Shown here: positions 1-7,976 of the stretch, piece by piece | How positions within the stretch are numbered: position 1 is the first letter of the stretch | Layout: every line of letters begins with the position of its first letter | Assembly: GCF_000196855.1 (NCBI RefSeq) | Contig: NC_014319.1 | Location: 806,001 to 870,000, forward strand | From: Leuconostoc gasicomitatum LMG 18811 | GTDB taxonomy: Bacteria; Bacillota; Bacilli; Lactobacillales; Lactobacillaceae | Reading direction: 5' to 3' | DNA: 64,000 nt | Position numbers and translations under genes: made by a program | Notes under the pieces: generated by a model | The model's database searches: none | Told to the model about the DNA's origin: nothing | Seen by the model: only the letters and a program-made list of their open reading frames with translations

Positions 1-1
1 T

Positions 2-277
2 GTTCATGATTCTTGGTTACGACCCATGCCATTTGGTCAAATTGCTTATATGACAAAAGTTATGGATGTACAATGGATAAGATTAACCATACGAGCGGCA
101 TTGCATGAACTAACTGATCAAGATGTTACAACATTGGCAATGATTAACCAGCAACCTATTGTTCAACCATTAAGCATGATAGCTGCCGATGTGAATTATC
201 GCCTGCATCTCCAACCTAACGAAGTGATTGATGGTACAAGATTTGAAATAGGTGTCGGTGTGAATTATTATGAGTGA
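2..277 (+). CDS. Unrecognised protein, 5' end cut by window edge
   Basis: The frame is open from the first bases of the window to a TGA at 275-277, so the real start lies upstream. The visible 91 residues are soluble-looking, with no membrane segment or signal peptide and no motif I recognise. The stop overlaps the start of the next gene by 8 bp, so the two are probably translationally coupled and co-transcribed. An internal ATG at 26 exists but has no convincing ribosome binding site. I cannot assign a function. Confidence 0.55.
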   Translation, partial: VHDSWLRPMPFGQIAYMTKVMDVQWIRLTIRAALHELTDQDVTTLAMINQQPIVQPLSMIAADVNYRLHLQPNEVIDGTRFEIGVGVNYYE

Positions 278-563
278 TAGTAAAAAATACGACACACAAT
301 TGTTTACTGGTGTCGTGGTAGAGCAGGACGCCTCGGGCCGGTATCGACCTAAAACTGGTGTTACACCTAATGTTTGGCGAACCGGAAAACATACTAAAGG
401 AAAATTTAAACAAATTGGGCAGGTTTTTTTAACGGAAAAAGGCCAGGCGATAGCTGTGCTAAATACTGAAAAATTGGCTTTTAACAAACGACATAATTAT
501 TCCTCGTTACAACGTTGGACCAGCCAACAAGTTAGTCTCGAATTGTTAAAAGATTGGTTATGA
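270..563 (+). CDS. Unrecognised small basic protein (97 aa)
   Basis: The ATG at 270 overlaps the upstream gene by 8 bp. The product is 97 residues, rich in Lys, Thr and Gln, with no signal peptide or transmembrane segment. A bidirectional terminator follows at 575-627, which makes this the last gene of its operon. The tight coupling to the upstream gene supports it being real. No family recognised. Confidence 0.55.
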   Translation: MSDSKKYDTQLFTGVVVEQDASGRYRPKTGVTPNVWRTGKHTKGKFKQIGQVFLTEKGQAIAVLNTEKLAFNKRHNYSSLQRWTSQQVSLELLKDWL

Positions 564-574
564 CAGTTAAATAG

Positions 575-627
575 AAAAAACGTGCATATAGAAAATATTT
601 TTGTTATTTTCTATATGCACGTTTTTT
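575..627. terminator. Bidirectional intrinsic terminator
   Basis: A perfect stem of about 22 bp with an A-run on the left and a T-run on the right sits between the convergent 270-563 gene and the MFS gene on the minus strand. It can stop transcription from both sides. Confidence 0.85.
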
Positions 628-647
628 ATGTTGTCTCTGAATTCAAT

Positions 648-1883
648 TTAGATTGATTCATGTTCTAAATGACGTGTTGATACATTAAATAATACTGCGT
701 TGATAATGATAATGATGGTACAGAAAACAAATATACCACGATAATCAAATAGACTCGCAATTAATGCACCAAACATAGGACCCATGACTGATCCTAGTGA
801 TTGAAAACTTTGGTTATAACTAAATATGCGACTGGTCATTTCAGTAGGTGAGTTTTTGGATAACAAAGTTTGGATTGCGGGTAACATTGTGGCATCACTA
901 ATACCAACTAAAAAACGAAAAAACATCAACATACTAACACTTGTGACAAATGCTGTTGGGAGGAAGGCAATAACAGCTATCATAAAACCAATTTTAATCA
1001 TACGATCGGTGCCTAAATGGTCTCCGATACGGCCAAAAGGTGGGGCCGCTATGACAGTTGCAATACCGGGCATGGCAGCAACCATACCAGCAATAAAAGT
1101 CGTATTTGAGGCATTATGCATTAATTCACGAACAAATAAACTAATAATCGGATTGATGGCTGTATTCACAGTTTGAACTAACATGGTTGTCACAAATAGA
1201 CCAATAATCAACTGCTTATTTGGAATATGTGTCCAGAGATACTTAGTCGAAGCATTAGCAATACGGGGTGTTGATATATGAGGCGTTTCTTTGACTAAAA
1301 ATAATGTCAGTACAAATACTAGAAACAAAATGATACCGGTGATATGAAATGACGTACGGTAACTAAAAAAAGTTGCTAAAGTACCGCCAAATAAAGGGCC
1401 AATTAAATTGCCTGCAGTCATGCCAGTGACCAAAATACCCAGCGCTTTACCAGCATGTTTTTTAGGTGTTTGGGTAGCAACAAGTGCATTCGCATTTGAT
1501 ATAAAGCCACCCATGCCACCTTGTAGTGCTCGTAAAAAAAGTAATTGCCACACATTTGTCACATTGCCCATTAAAAATAGCACAATTGACATGCCAAGAG
1601 CAGCCCGTAATAGCATTAATTTTCGGCCTTTTCTGTCAGCGAGTTTGCCCCAAAAAGGTGACACAATTGCTGTCACAAGAAATGAAATGGCAAATACAGC
1701 ACCAGAATAAAAACTTAATTGATTTTTACTGAAAGTACCTAACGTATCAATGTAAAGTGATAAAAATGGCATCACTTCACTTAGAGCAACACCAGTCATA
1801 AACACACCAAACCAAAGAACAAAAACATTCTGTTGCCAAATTGGTTCAGAATCATCTAATTTGGTGTTATAATTTTCAGACAT
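648..1883 (-). CDS. MFS multidrug-type efflux transporter
   Basis: About 411 residues, the usual length of a 12-helix major facilitator, probably a drug/H+ antiporter of the MdtG/NorA/PmrA type. Visible marks are the loop 2-3 motif GKLADRKGRK near residue 80 and its repeat-half counterpart FGRIGDHLG near residue 285, with alternating hydrophobic helices throughout. Two ATGs are possible, at 1889 and 1883. The Shine-Dalgarno AAGAAGGA is only 3-4 bases from the first but 9-10 from the second, so 1883 is preferred. It is monocistronic, divergent from relA, and ends at the shared terminator at 575-627. The substrate cannot be read from the sequence. Confidence 0.85.
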   Translation of the reverse strand: MSENYNTKLDDSEPIWQQNVFVLWFGVFMTGVALSEVMPFLSLYIDTLGTFSKNQLSFYSGAVFAISFLVTAIVSPFWGKLADRKGRKLMLLRAALGMSIVLFLMGNVTNVWQLLFLRALQGGMGGFISNANALVATQTPKKHAGKALGILVTGMTAGNLIGPLFGGTLATFFSYRTSFHITGIILFLVFVLTLFLVKETPHISTPRIANASTKYLWTHIPNKQLIIGLFVTTMLVQTVNTAINPIISLFVRELMHNASNTTFIAGMVAAMPGIATVIAAPPFGRIGDHLGTDRMIKIGFMIAVIAFLPTAFVTSVSMLMFFRFLVGISDATMLPAIQTLLSKNSPTEMTSRIFSYNQSFQSLGSVMGPMFGALIASLFDYRGIFVFCTIIIIINAVLFNVSTRHLEHESI

Positions 1884-1959
1884 TTGCATATTCCTTCTTT
1901 AAAAGTAATATTACTAGTTTATGCTTATTTGTAAAAATATGCACACTCTAAGACTGGCC

Positions 1960-1988
1960 TTGTGAAAATATTAAAATTTTATTATAAT
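1960..1988 (+). promoter_or_regulatory. Promoter of relA
   Basis: TTGTGA, a 17-base spacer, then TATAAT (1983-1988). The start of transcription would be near 1995, giving an untranslated leader of about 75 bases before the preferred relA start. Confidence 0.6.
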
Positions 1989-2070
1989 TAAATTACGCAT
2001 AAAAAGCGTTATAAGGCACACTGCGGTTTTTAAAATAGCAATGTGTCTTCCGGAAGATATGAAGGGAAAT

Positions 2071-4359
2071 ATGGTTACATTGACACCATACTATGGTTGT
2101 CTAAGTAACATAGTTGAAAATATGGCAAAAACAAAAAAATATACAGGCGAAGAAGTACTGACCTTAGTTGGGCAATACATGTCTGATGCAGATACTGCAA
2201 AAGTTAGGGCTGCATATGAATGGGCATCAGATTTACATAAAGGACAGTTGCGTAAATCGGGCGAACCTTATATTATTCATCCCATTCAAGTTGCTGGTAT
2301 TTTAGCTGAATTAAAGATGGACACGGCAACTGTCATATCTGGTTATTTACATGATGTTGTTGAAGATACGCCAGCAACACTTGCAGATGTTGAAGCAAAA
2401 TTTGGCGAAACGATTAGCCAAATTATTGATGGTGTTACTAAAATTAGTAAGATTCAGTACAAAAATTCACAAGAGCAACTTGCAGAAAATCATCGTAAAT
2501 TACTTTTGGCGATGTCAAAGGACATTCGCGTTATTATTGTTAAGCTGGCTGACAGGTTGCATAATATGCGAACTTTAGGTGCTTTACGTGAGGAAAAACA
2601 ACATCGTATTGCAAGTGAAACGTTAGATATTTACGCGCCATTGGCCGATCGCTTAGGTATTAGTACAATCAAATGGGAACTTGAGGATTTATCTTTAAGT
2701 TATTTAAATCAAGAAAAATATCATAGTATTGCATCACGAATGAATATGAAACGTGACGAACGTATTAGGTATGTACAGGAAGCAGTTTCTGAAATTGAAA
2801 CAGCCATTCAAGAGCTTGAATTACAACATATCGATGTTTATGGTCGACCAAAACATATTTATTCAATCTATCGTAAAATGACAGACAAACATAAAGCTTT
2901 CGAAGAAATTTACGATTTATCTGCGGTACGTGTTTTGACAGAAACAATTCCAGATACATATGCTGTACTTGGCGCGATTCATTCAAAATGGATGCCGTTG
3001 CCTGGTCGATTCAAAGATTATATTGCATTGCCAAAAGCCAATGGTTACCAAAGTTTGCACACCACCGTGATTGGCCCTGGAGGTCGACCATTAGAAGTAC
3101 AAATTAGAACACATACGATGCATGAAGTGGCTGAATTTGGTGTGGCAGCACACTGGGCTTATAAACAAAATAAAGGTGCTAATAAAGAAGTTAAAATTAA
3201 TGATCATAGCCAACAAGCACTAAATGTAATCCAAGGTATTTTAGAATTGCAAGAAGATGCGAAAAATGCTGAAGATTTCATGGATGGAGTTCAAGGTGAT
3301 TTATTTAGTGACCGTGTCTATGCATTTACACCACGAGGAGATGTTTTTGAGTTAGCTAAAGGTGCAGGACCACTAGATATGGCTTTTTCAATCCATACGA
3401 ATGTTGGTATTAAAACAACAGGCGCAAAAATTAACGGTCGAATTGTGCCACTTGATTATAAAATTAAAACAGGCGACATTATTGAAATTATTACAAGTAC
3501 ATCCGCCAAACCGAGTCGAGATTGGTTAGATTTAGTGTCAACCCGTCGTGCACGTAATAAAATCAAACAATATTTTAAGCAGTTAGACCGTGATGACAAT
3601 ATTGAAGCAGGACGAGAATTAGTAACACGAAATTTGCGTGATACAGGATTTAGTACGATAGCTATTTTGTCAACAGAGAATTTAACTAAAACAGCTGAGG
3701 TACTACATTATCATTCATACGATGATATGTTTGCAGCAATTGGTTATGGGGATGTTACAGTTCCTGGGGTTGTGAACAAGTTGACCGAGGGTATCCGTGA
3801 AGCACAACAAGAAGCTGAAACAGCTGAATTACAGCGCGAATTACTTGAAGAAGGACATGAAATTAAGCGTGGCGAAACGGCATTAACACAACGTCAAAAG
3901 GGTTCAGCAGATGATATTGTGATTGCTGGTGTTGACAATCTTTTAATCCGTTTGGGTCGTTGTTGCACACCAGTTCCTGGGGATCAAGTGATAGGTTATA
4001 TTACAAAGGGACGTGGTATTTCTGTTCACCGAGTTGGTTGTCCGAATATTCGTGCGGCAGAAACACAGGGACAACGATTAGTTGATGTACAATGGGAAGA
4101 TGAAGAAGGCTTAAAACCTAATTATGATGCTGATTTGACAGTTCACGGTGAAAATCGTAATGGTTTACTTAATGACGTTTTACGTGCTGTTAATGGGCGT
4201 ACACGATTTGTGAATTCAGTTAACGGACATGTGACAAAAAATGGTATGGCGCAGGTATCATTGTCACTTGGTGTCAAAAATAGTATGCAACTCAATGGTA
4301 TAATGGATGCACTAAATACACTACCTGCGGTTTATGATGTCGAGCGCACTTTTCATTAA
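2071..4359 (+). CDS. relA: Bifunctional (p)ppGpp synthetase/hydrolase RelA
   Basis: Long RSH protein that makes and degrades the stringent-response alarmone (p)ppGpp. Domain order is an N-terminal HD hydrolase (HDVVED near residue 95 of the preferred product), the synthetase domain (GRFKDYIALPKANGYQSLHTT), a TGS domain, the conserved CCTPVPGD zinc-finger-like region and a C-terminal ACT domain. The intact HD motif argues for a two-way enzyme. Start choice: ATG 2071 has GAAGGG four bases upstream. ATG 2122 (product starting MAKTKKY) fits the family N-terminus better but lacks a ribosome binding site. ATG 2041 is unlikely. Monocistronic or co-transcribed with dtd, which follows 96 bp later, as in many Firmicutes. 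Confidence 0.93.
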   Translation: MVTLTPYYGCLSNIVENMAKTKKYTGEEVLTLVGQYMSDADTAKVRAAYEWASDLHKGQLRKSGEPYIIHPIQVAGILAELKMDTATVISGYLHDVVEDTPATLADVEAKFGETISQIIDGVTKISKIQYKNSQEQLAENHRKLLLAMSKDIRVIIVKLADRLHNMRTLGALREEKQHRIASETLDIYAPLADRLGISTIKWELEDLSLSYLNQEKYHSIASRMNMKRDERIRYVQEAVSEIETAIQELELQHIDVYGRPKHIYSIYRKMTDKHKAFEEIYDLSAVRVLTETIPDTYAVLGAIHSKWMPLPGRFKDYIALPKANGYQSLHTTVIGPGGRPLEVQIRTHTMHEVAEFGVAAHWAYKQNKGANKEVKINDHSQQALNVIQGILELQEDAKNAEDFMDGVQGDLFSDRVYAFTPRGDVFELAKGAGPLDMAFSIHTNVGIKTTGAKINGRIVPLDYKIKTGDIIEIITSTSAKPSRDWLDLVSTRRARNKIKQYFKQLDRDDNIEAGRELVTRNLRDTGFSTIAILSTENLTKTAEVLHYHSYDDMFAAIGYGDVTVPGVVNKLTEGIREAQQEAETAELQRELLEEGHEIKRGETALTQRQKGSADDIVIAGVDNLLIRLGRCCTPVPGDQVIGYITKGRGISVHRVGCPNIRAAETQGQRLVDVQWEDEEGLKPNYDADLTVHGENRNGLLNDVLRAVNGRTRFVNSVNGHVTKNGMAQVSLSLGVKNSMQLNGIMDALNTLPAVYDVERTFH

Positions 4360-4455
4360 GATTTATGGGCATTTTCAAAGTGAATATTATTCGTGTTGCA
4401 TAGTTTGGTAAAAAGTTTTTTAGCAGATTGTGTTGTCAAAAATATAGGGGTAAAA

Positions 4456-4902
4456 ATGAAAATAGTATTACAACGTGTGACACAGGCATGTGTCAGTATT
4501 GCGGGTGATAAAATTGGTGAAATTGAGCATGGATTTGTTTTATTCGTTGGTGTGGCAGATGCTGATAGCCAATTAGAAATTGACTATCTTGTTCGAAAAA
4601 TTAGTCAATTACGTGTCTTCGAAGATGATAATGAGCGTATGAATTTAAGTATTAAAGATATAGATGGTGCCATATTGTCTATTTCACAGTTCACATTATT
4701 TGCTAACACTAAAAAAGGTAATCGACCCAGCTTTACGGATGCTGGTGCACCAGCATTTGCATCGATGATGTATGATCATTTTAATGAATCGCTACGTGCA
4801 AGTGGTTTGTCAGTCATAACTGGTGAATTTGGTGCTAATATGCAGGTATCAATGGTTAATGATGGGCCGGTTACGATATTATTTGATACAGCGCATCAAT
4901 AA
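4456..4902 (+). CDS. dtd: D-aminoacyl-tRNA deacylase
   Basis: 148 residues, the normal family length. It removes D-amino acids (and achiral Gly) wrongly attached to tRNA. It begins [15 protein letters not shown], as the family does, and carries the active-site region [19 protein letters not shown] and the C-terminal [14 protein letters not shown] signature. A longer in-frame reading from 4393 exists, but AGGGG placed 5 bases before 4456 and the family N-terminus decide the start. It follows relA, a conserved pairing. Confidence 0.93.
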   Translation: MKIVLQRVTQACVSIAGDKIGEIEHGFVLFVGVADADSQLEIDYLVRKISQLRVFEDDNERMNLSIKDIDGAILSISQFTLFANTKKGNRPSFTDAGAPAFASMMYDHFNESLRASGLSVITGEFGANMQVSMVNDGPVTILFDTAHQ

Positions 4903-4937
4903 AAAATGGTATTTGCATGAGGCAAATACCATTTTTT
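4901..4937. terminator. Bidirectional terminator between dtd and plsY
   Basis: A 16-bp perfect stem with a five-base loop, A-run on the left and T-run on the right, overlaps both stop codons of the convergent dtd and plsY genes. Confidence 0.88.
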
Positions 4938-5553
4938 ATTGATGTCTATTTTGACGAATGCTATTGTATAAACCAAAGGGTACTGTGCTTTCTGTACCGT
5001 TTTTAATGCGAGAAATATTCGAACGGTGTCGATAAAAAACAAATATAGTTAATATAATAGTGACAATTGTTAAAACTAAATCATGATAAAATAATGAGGC
5101 ACAAACTGCGAAACTAAAACTAATCATAGCACTCATTGAAACCATTGATGTTAACAGCAATACTAAAATAAATACACTGATGGCTAAAATAAAAAAATAT
5201 GGATTATAGGCTAATAGAATGCCAGCGGATGTCGCAACGGCCTTACCACCTTTAAATTTGAGCCAAATTGAAAATGTATGACCGATAATGGCAGCAACGC
5301 CAACTAACATTGGATTAATGTTACTGTTGAATAATAGAGGTAATAGGCCGGCTGCAGTACCTTTCAATAAATCAAGTGCTAATGTTACAATGCCGGCTGC
5401 AGTGCCAAGAACACGAAATGAATTTGTTGTACCGACATTACCAGACCCTTCATCGCGGATATCTTTATGGTAAAAGAATTTACCAATCCAAAATCCGGGC
5501 ATTAGAGACCCAAGTAAATAAGAGAAAACGAACATTAATATCGTTGAAAACAT
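4936..5553 (-). CDS. plsY: Glycerol-3-phosphate acyltransferase PlsY
   Basis: 205 residues, a polytopic membrane enzyme that transfers an acyl group from acyl-phosphate to glycerol-3-phosphate, the first step of phospholipid synthesis. Visible family motifs are GSGNVGTTNSFRVLG near residue 35, GHTFSIWLKFKGGKAVATSAG near residue 90 and the C-terminal FYRHRSNISRIKNGTE. GAGGAG lies about 9 bases before the ATG. It is divergent from parE, a common placement in Bacilli. Confidence 0.94.
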   Translation of the reverse strand: MFSTILMFVFSYLLGSLMPGFWIGKFFYHKDIRDEGSGNVGTTNSFRVLGTAAGIVTLALDLLKGTAAGLLPLLFNSNINPMLVGVAAIIGHTFSIWLKFKGGKAVATSAGILLAYNPYFFILAISVFILVLLLTSMVSMSAMISFSFAVCASLFYHDLVLTIVTIILTIFVFYRHRSNISRIKNGTESTVPFGLYNSIRQNRHQ

Positions 5554-5651
5554 GATTTAAACTCCTCATATTGATGCGTTAGCATAAATTTAATTTTAGC
5601 ATAAAAATAGATAGTAGAGGGGGTGACTTAATCAAATTAAAATATTTATAC

Positions 5652-5680
5652 TTGTCAGAATGCATTTTTTCATCTATGAT
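5652..5680 (+). promoter_or_regulatory. Promoter of parE
   Basis: TTGTCA, a 17-base spacer, then TATGAT (5675-5680), about 75 bases before the parE start. Confidence 0.55.
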
Positions 5681-5755
5681 AATATAGATTGACGCGTGAT
5701 GATGAACAATTATTGTTGTCGTGTGTGTATGAAATTAAGAAAGATATGAGTATTC

Positions 5756-7828
5756 ATGGCAGAAAAAAACCATTATGATTCAGATTCAATAAAAATTTTA
5801 GAAGGACTTGAGGCAGTTCGTAAACGTCCAGGAATGTATATTGGCTCAACAGATGGCCGTGGTTTGCATCACCTAGTTTATGAAATTGTCGATAATGCCG
5901 TTGATGAGGCCTTAGGCGGTTATGGTCATGATATTCGGGTGACAATTCACGAAAATAATGCCATTACGGTGCAGGATTTTGGCCGTGGCATGCCTGTTGG
6001 TATGCATGAGTCTGGCAAACCAACGCCTGAGGTTATTTTGACCGTGCTGCATGCTGGTGGTAAATTTGGGCAGGGTGGTTATGCGACCTCTGGTGGTTTG
6101 CATGGTGTTGGTTCTTCAGTTGTTAATGCTTTATCTGAAAGCTTACAAGTGACAATTGTTCGTGATGGACACAAGTGGCAAGAAGATTTTATTAAAGGTG
6201 GACAACCGGTAGGTACGTTACGCGATTTAGGTGTGACCAAAGAGCCTAGTGGCACAAAAGTAACCTTTAAACCAGATGCAACTATTTTCAGTGCTACGGT
6301 TTATAAATATGATACTTTGTCTGAACGATTGCGCGAGTCAGCCTTTTTGATGTCAGGTGTTAAATTCAGTTTAACTGATGAACGGGTAAAGCCAAAAAGA
6401 GTTGAAGAGTATCATTATGAAAAGGGACTAGAGGCTTTTGTTGGTTTTTTGAACGAAGAAAAGGAAACCATTGGCTCAATTATGACGTTTGAAGGACAGC
6501 AAGATGGTATTGCTGTCGAAGTAGCTGCACAATATAATGATGGCTATTCAGAAACATTATTATCGTTTGTTAACAATGTGCGCACGCAAGACGGTGGTAC
6601 ACATGAAGTAGGCTTCCGTACAGCATGGACTAAAGCATTTAACGAATATGCTAGAAAAGTTAACTTATTAAAAGAAAAAGATAAAAATCTTGAAGGCACT
6701 GATGTTCGAGAAGGCTTAGCAGCTGTTATTTCATTGCGTGTGCCGGAACAATTTTTGCAGTTTGAAGGGCAAACCAAGGGCAAGTTAGGAACACCAGAAG
6801 CACGTGGCATTGTTGATGCCGTGGTTAACGAGACTTTAGGTCGATTTTTAATGGAAAATGGTGATTTTGGTCAAAATCTCATTCGAAAGGCAATTCGAGC
6901 ACGTGAAGCACGTGAAGCTGCACGTAAAGCACGTGATGAAAGCCGAACAGGCAAGACAAAAGGTCAAAAGGATCGACTATTGTCTGGTAAATTAGCACCA
7001 GCGCAGTCAAAAAATGCAGAACATAATGAATTGTTTTTGGTGGAAGGTGACTCAGCCGGCGGTTCAGCTAAGCAAGGCCGAGATCGTAAGTTCCAAGCAA
7101 TTTTACCGTTACGTGGTAAAGTTTTAAACACAGAGAAAGCCAAGCTTGCTGATATTTTGAAAAATGAAGAGATTTCAACGCTTATTTACGCTATAGGTGG
7201 TGGTGTTGGAACAGATTTCAAGGTTGCTGATACTGCATTTAGCAAAGTCATTATTATGACTGATGCTGATGATGATGGGGCGCATATACAGACATTGCTT
7301 TTAACTTTCTTTTATAAGTATATGAAACCGTTAATTGAAGCCGGCCGAGTTTATATTGCTTTACCACCATTGTATCGTGTTAAATATGCGTCTAAAAAGT
7401 TCGAGGATAAGTTTGCCTGGACAAACGACGAACTAGAAACGATTACAAATCAAAATGATGCCCGCTATGAATTAACGCGTTTTAAAGGGTTGGGCGAAAT
7501 GAATGCACCATTATTGTGGGAAACGACAATGGATCCTGAATCGCGTACGTTGATTCGTGTGAAAATTGATGATGCTGTGCTTGCTGAAAAGCGCGTGACA
7601 ACTTTGATGGGTGATAAAGTTGAACCACGTCGTGAATGGATTGAAGCAAATGTCCACTTTACGTTGGATGAAGCAGGCTCAATATTGGATACAGTTGAAG
7701 GTTATGATAGTAACGCAAGTGATATTTTCGAAAAAGTGCGGAACCATGAAAAGACCGATTCAGTTGTAAGCAATGATATAAAAACAAGTGAACCCGTAAT
7801 TACAACGTGGCAAAAAGATGATAAATAA
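5756..7828 (+). CDS. parE: DNA topoisomerase IV subunit B
   Basis: 690 residues. This is the ATPase subunit that, with ParC, decatenates daughter chromosomes. The GHKL ATPase fold comes first (EIVDNAVDEALGG near residue 43, GGLHGVGSSVVNA near residue 115), then the transducer, then the TOPRIM domain with LFLVEGDSAGGSAKQGRD (near residue 425) and the metal-binding TDADDDGAH. A short Lys/Ser tail ends the protein. A weak purine-rich ribosome site (AAGAAAG) precedes ATG 5756. parC follows 148 bp downstream on the same strand. Confidence 0.95.
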   Translation: MAEKNHYDSDSIKILEGLEAVRKRPGMYIGSTDGRGLHHLVYEIVDNAVDEALGGYGHDIRVTIHENNAITVQDFGRGMPVGMHESGKPTPEVILTVLHAGGKFGQGGYATSGGLHGVGSSVVNALSESLQVTIVRDGHKWQEDFIKGGQPVGTLRDLGVTKEPSGTKVTFKPDATIFSATVYKYDTLSERLRESAFLMSGVKFSLTDERVKPKRVEEYHYEKGLEAFVGFLNEEKETIGSIMTFEGQQDGIAVEVAAQYNDGYSETLLSFVNNVRTQDGGTHEVGFRTAWTKAFNEYARKVNLLKEKDKNLEGTDVREGLAAVISLRVPEQFLQFEGQTKGKLGTPEARGIVDAVVNETLGRFLMENGDFGQNLIRKAIRAREAREAARKARDESRTGKTKGQKDRLLSGKLAPAQSKNAEHNELFLVEGDSAGGSAKQGRDRKFQAILPLRGKVLNTEKAKLADILKNEEISTLIYAIGGGVGTDFKVADTAFSKVIIMTDADDDGAHIQTLLLTFFYKYMKPLIEAGRVYIALPPLYRVKYASKKFEDKFAWTNDELETITNQNDARYELTRFKGLGEMNAPLLWETTMDPESRTLIRVKIDDAVLAEKRVTTLMGDKVEPRREWIEANVHFTLDEAGSILDTVEGYDSNASDIFEKVRNHEKTDSVVSNDIKTSEPVITTWQKDDK

Positions 7829-7886
7829 TTACCTTGCTGTATGTTAATAGACTGTAACAGTGAGTCATTAATCTGACTAGCTATTG

Positions 7887-7916
7887 AAATACCGTGTACA
7901 ATTGTATACGGTATTT
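7887..7916. repeat. Near-perfect 30-bp palindrome between parE and parC
   Basis: AAATACCGT and its complement flank a palindromic centre, with one mismatch over 30 bp (a G.U pair in RNA). No T-run follows, so it is a poor terminator. It could be an intercistronic hairpin or a protein site. It lies just before a possible parC promoter. Confidence 0.5.
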
Positions 7917-7976
7917 GCGTAGTAATTTTATTTGAAAGGAATTGTGTCTATTTAGTAATAATAGACAATCATATAT

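Noticed and set aside
2041-2070. Upstream ATG for relA at 2041
   Set aside because: No ribosome site, and the added residues (MCLPEDMKGN) fit no RelA start. The TAAAAT just before it is too close to start a transcript that includes this ATG.
5288-5473. Long open frames opposite plsY, parE, parC, infB, dnaK and others
   Set aside because: They lie inside strongly recognisable genes, lack ribosome sites and have codon patterns of shadow frames.
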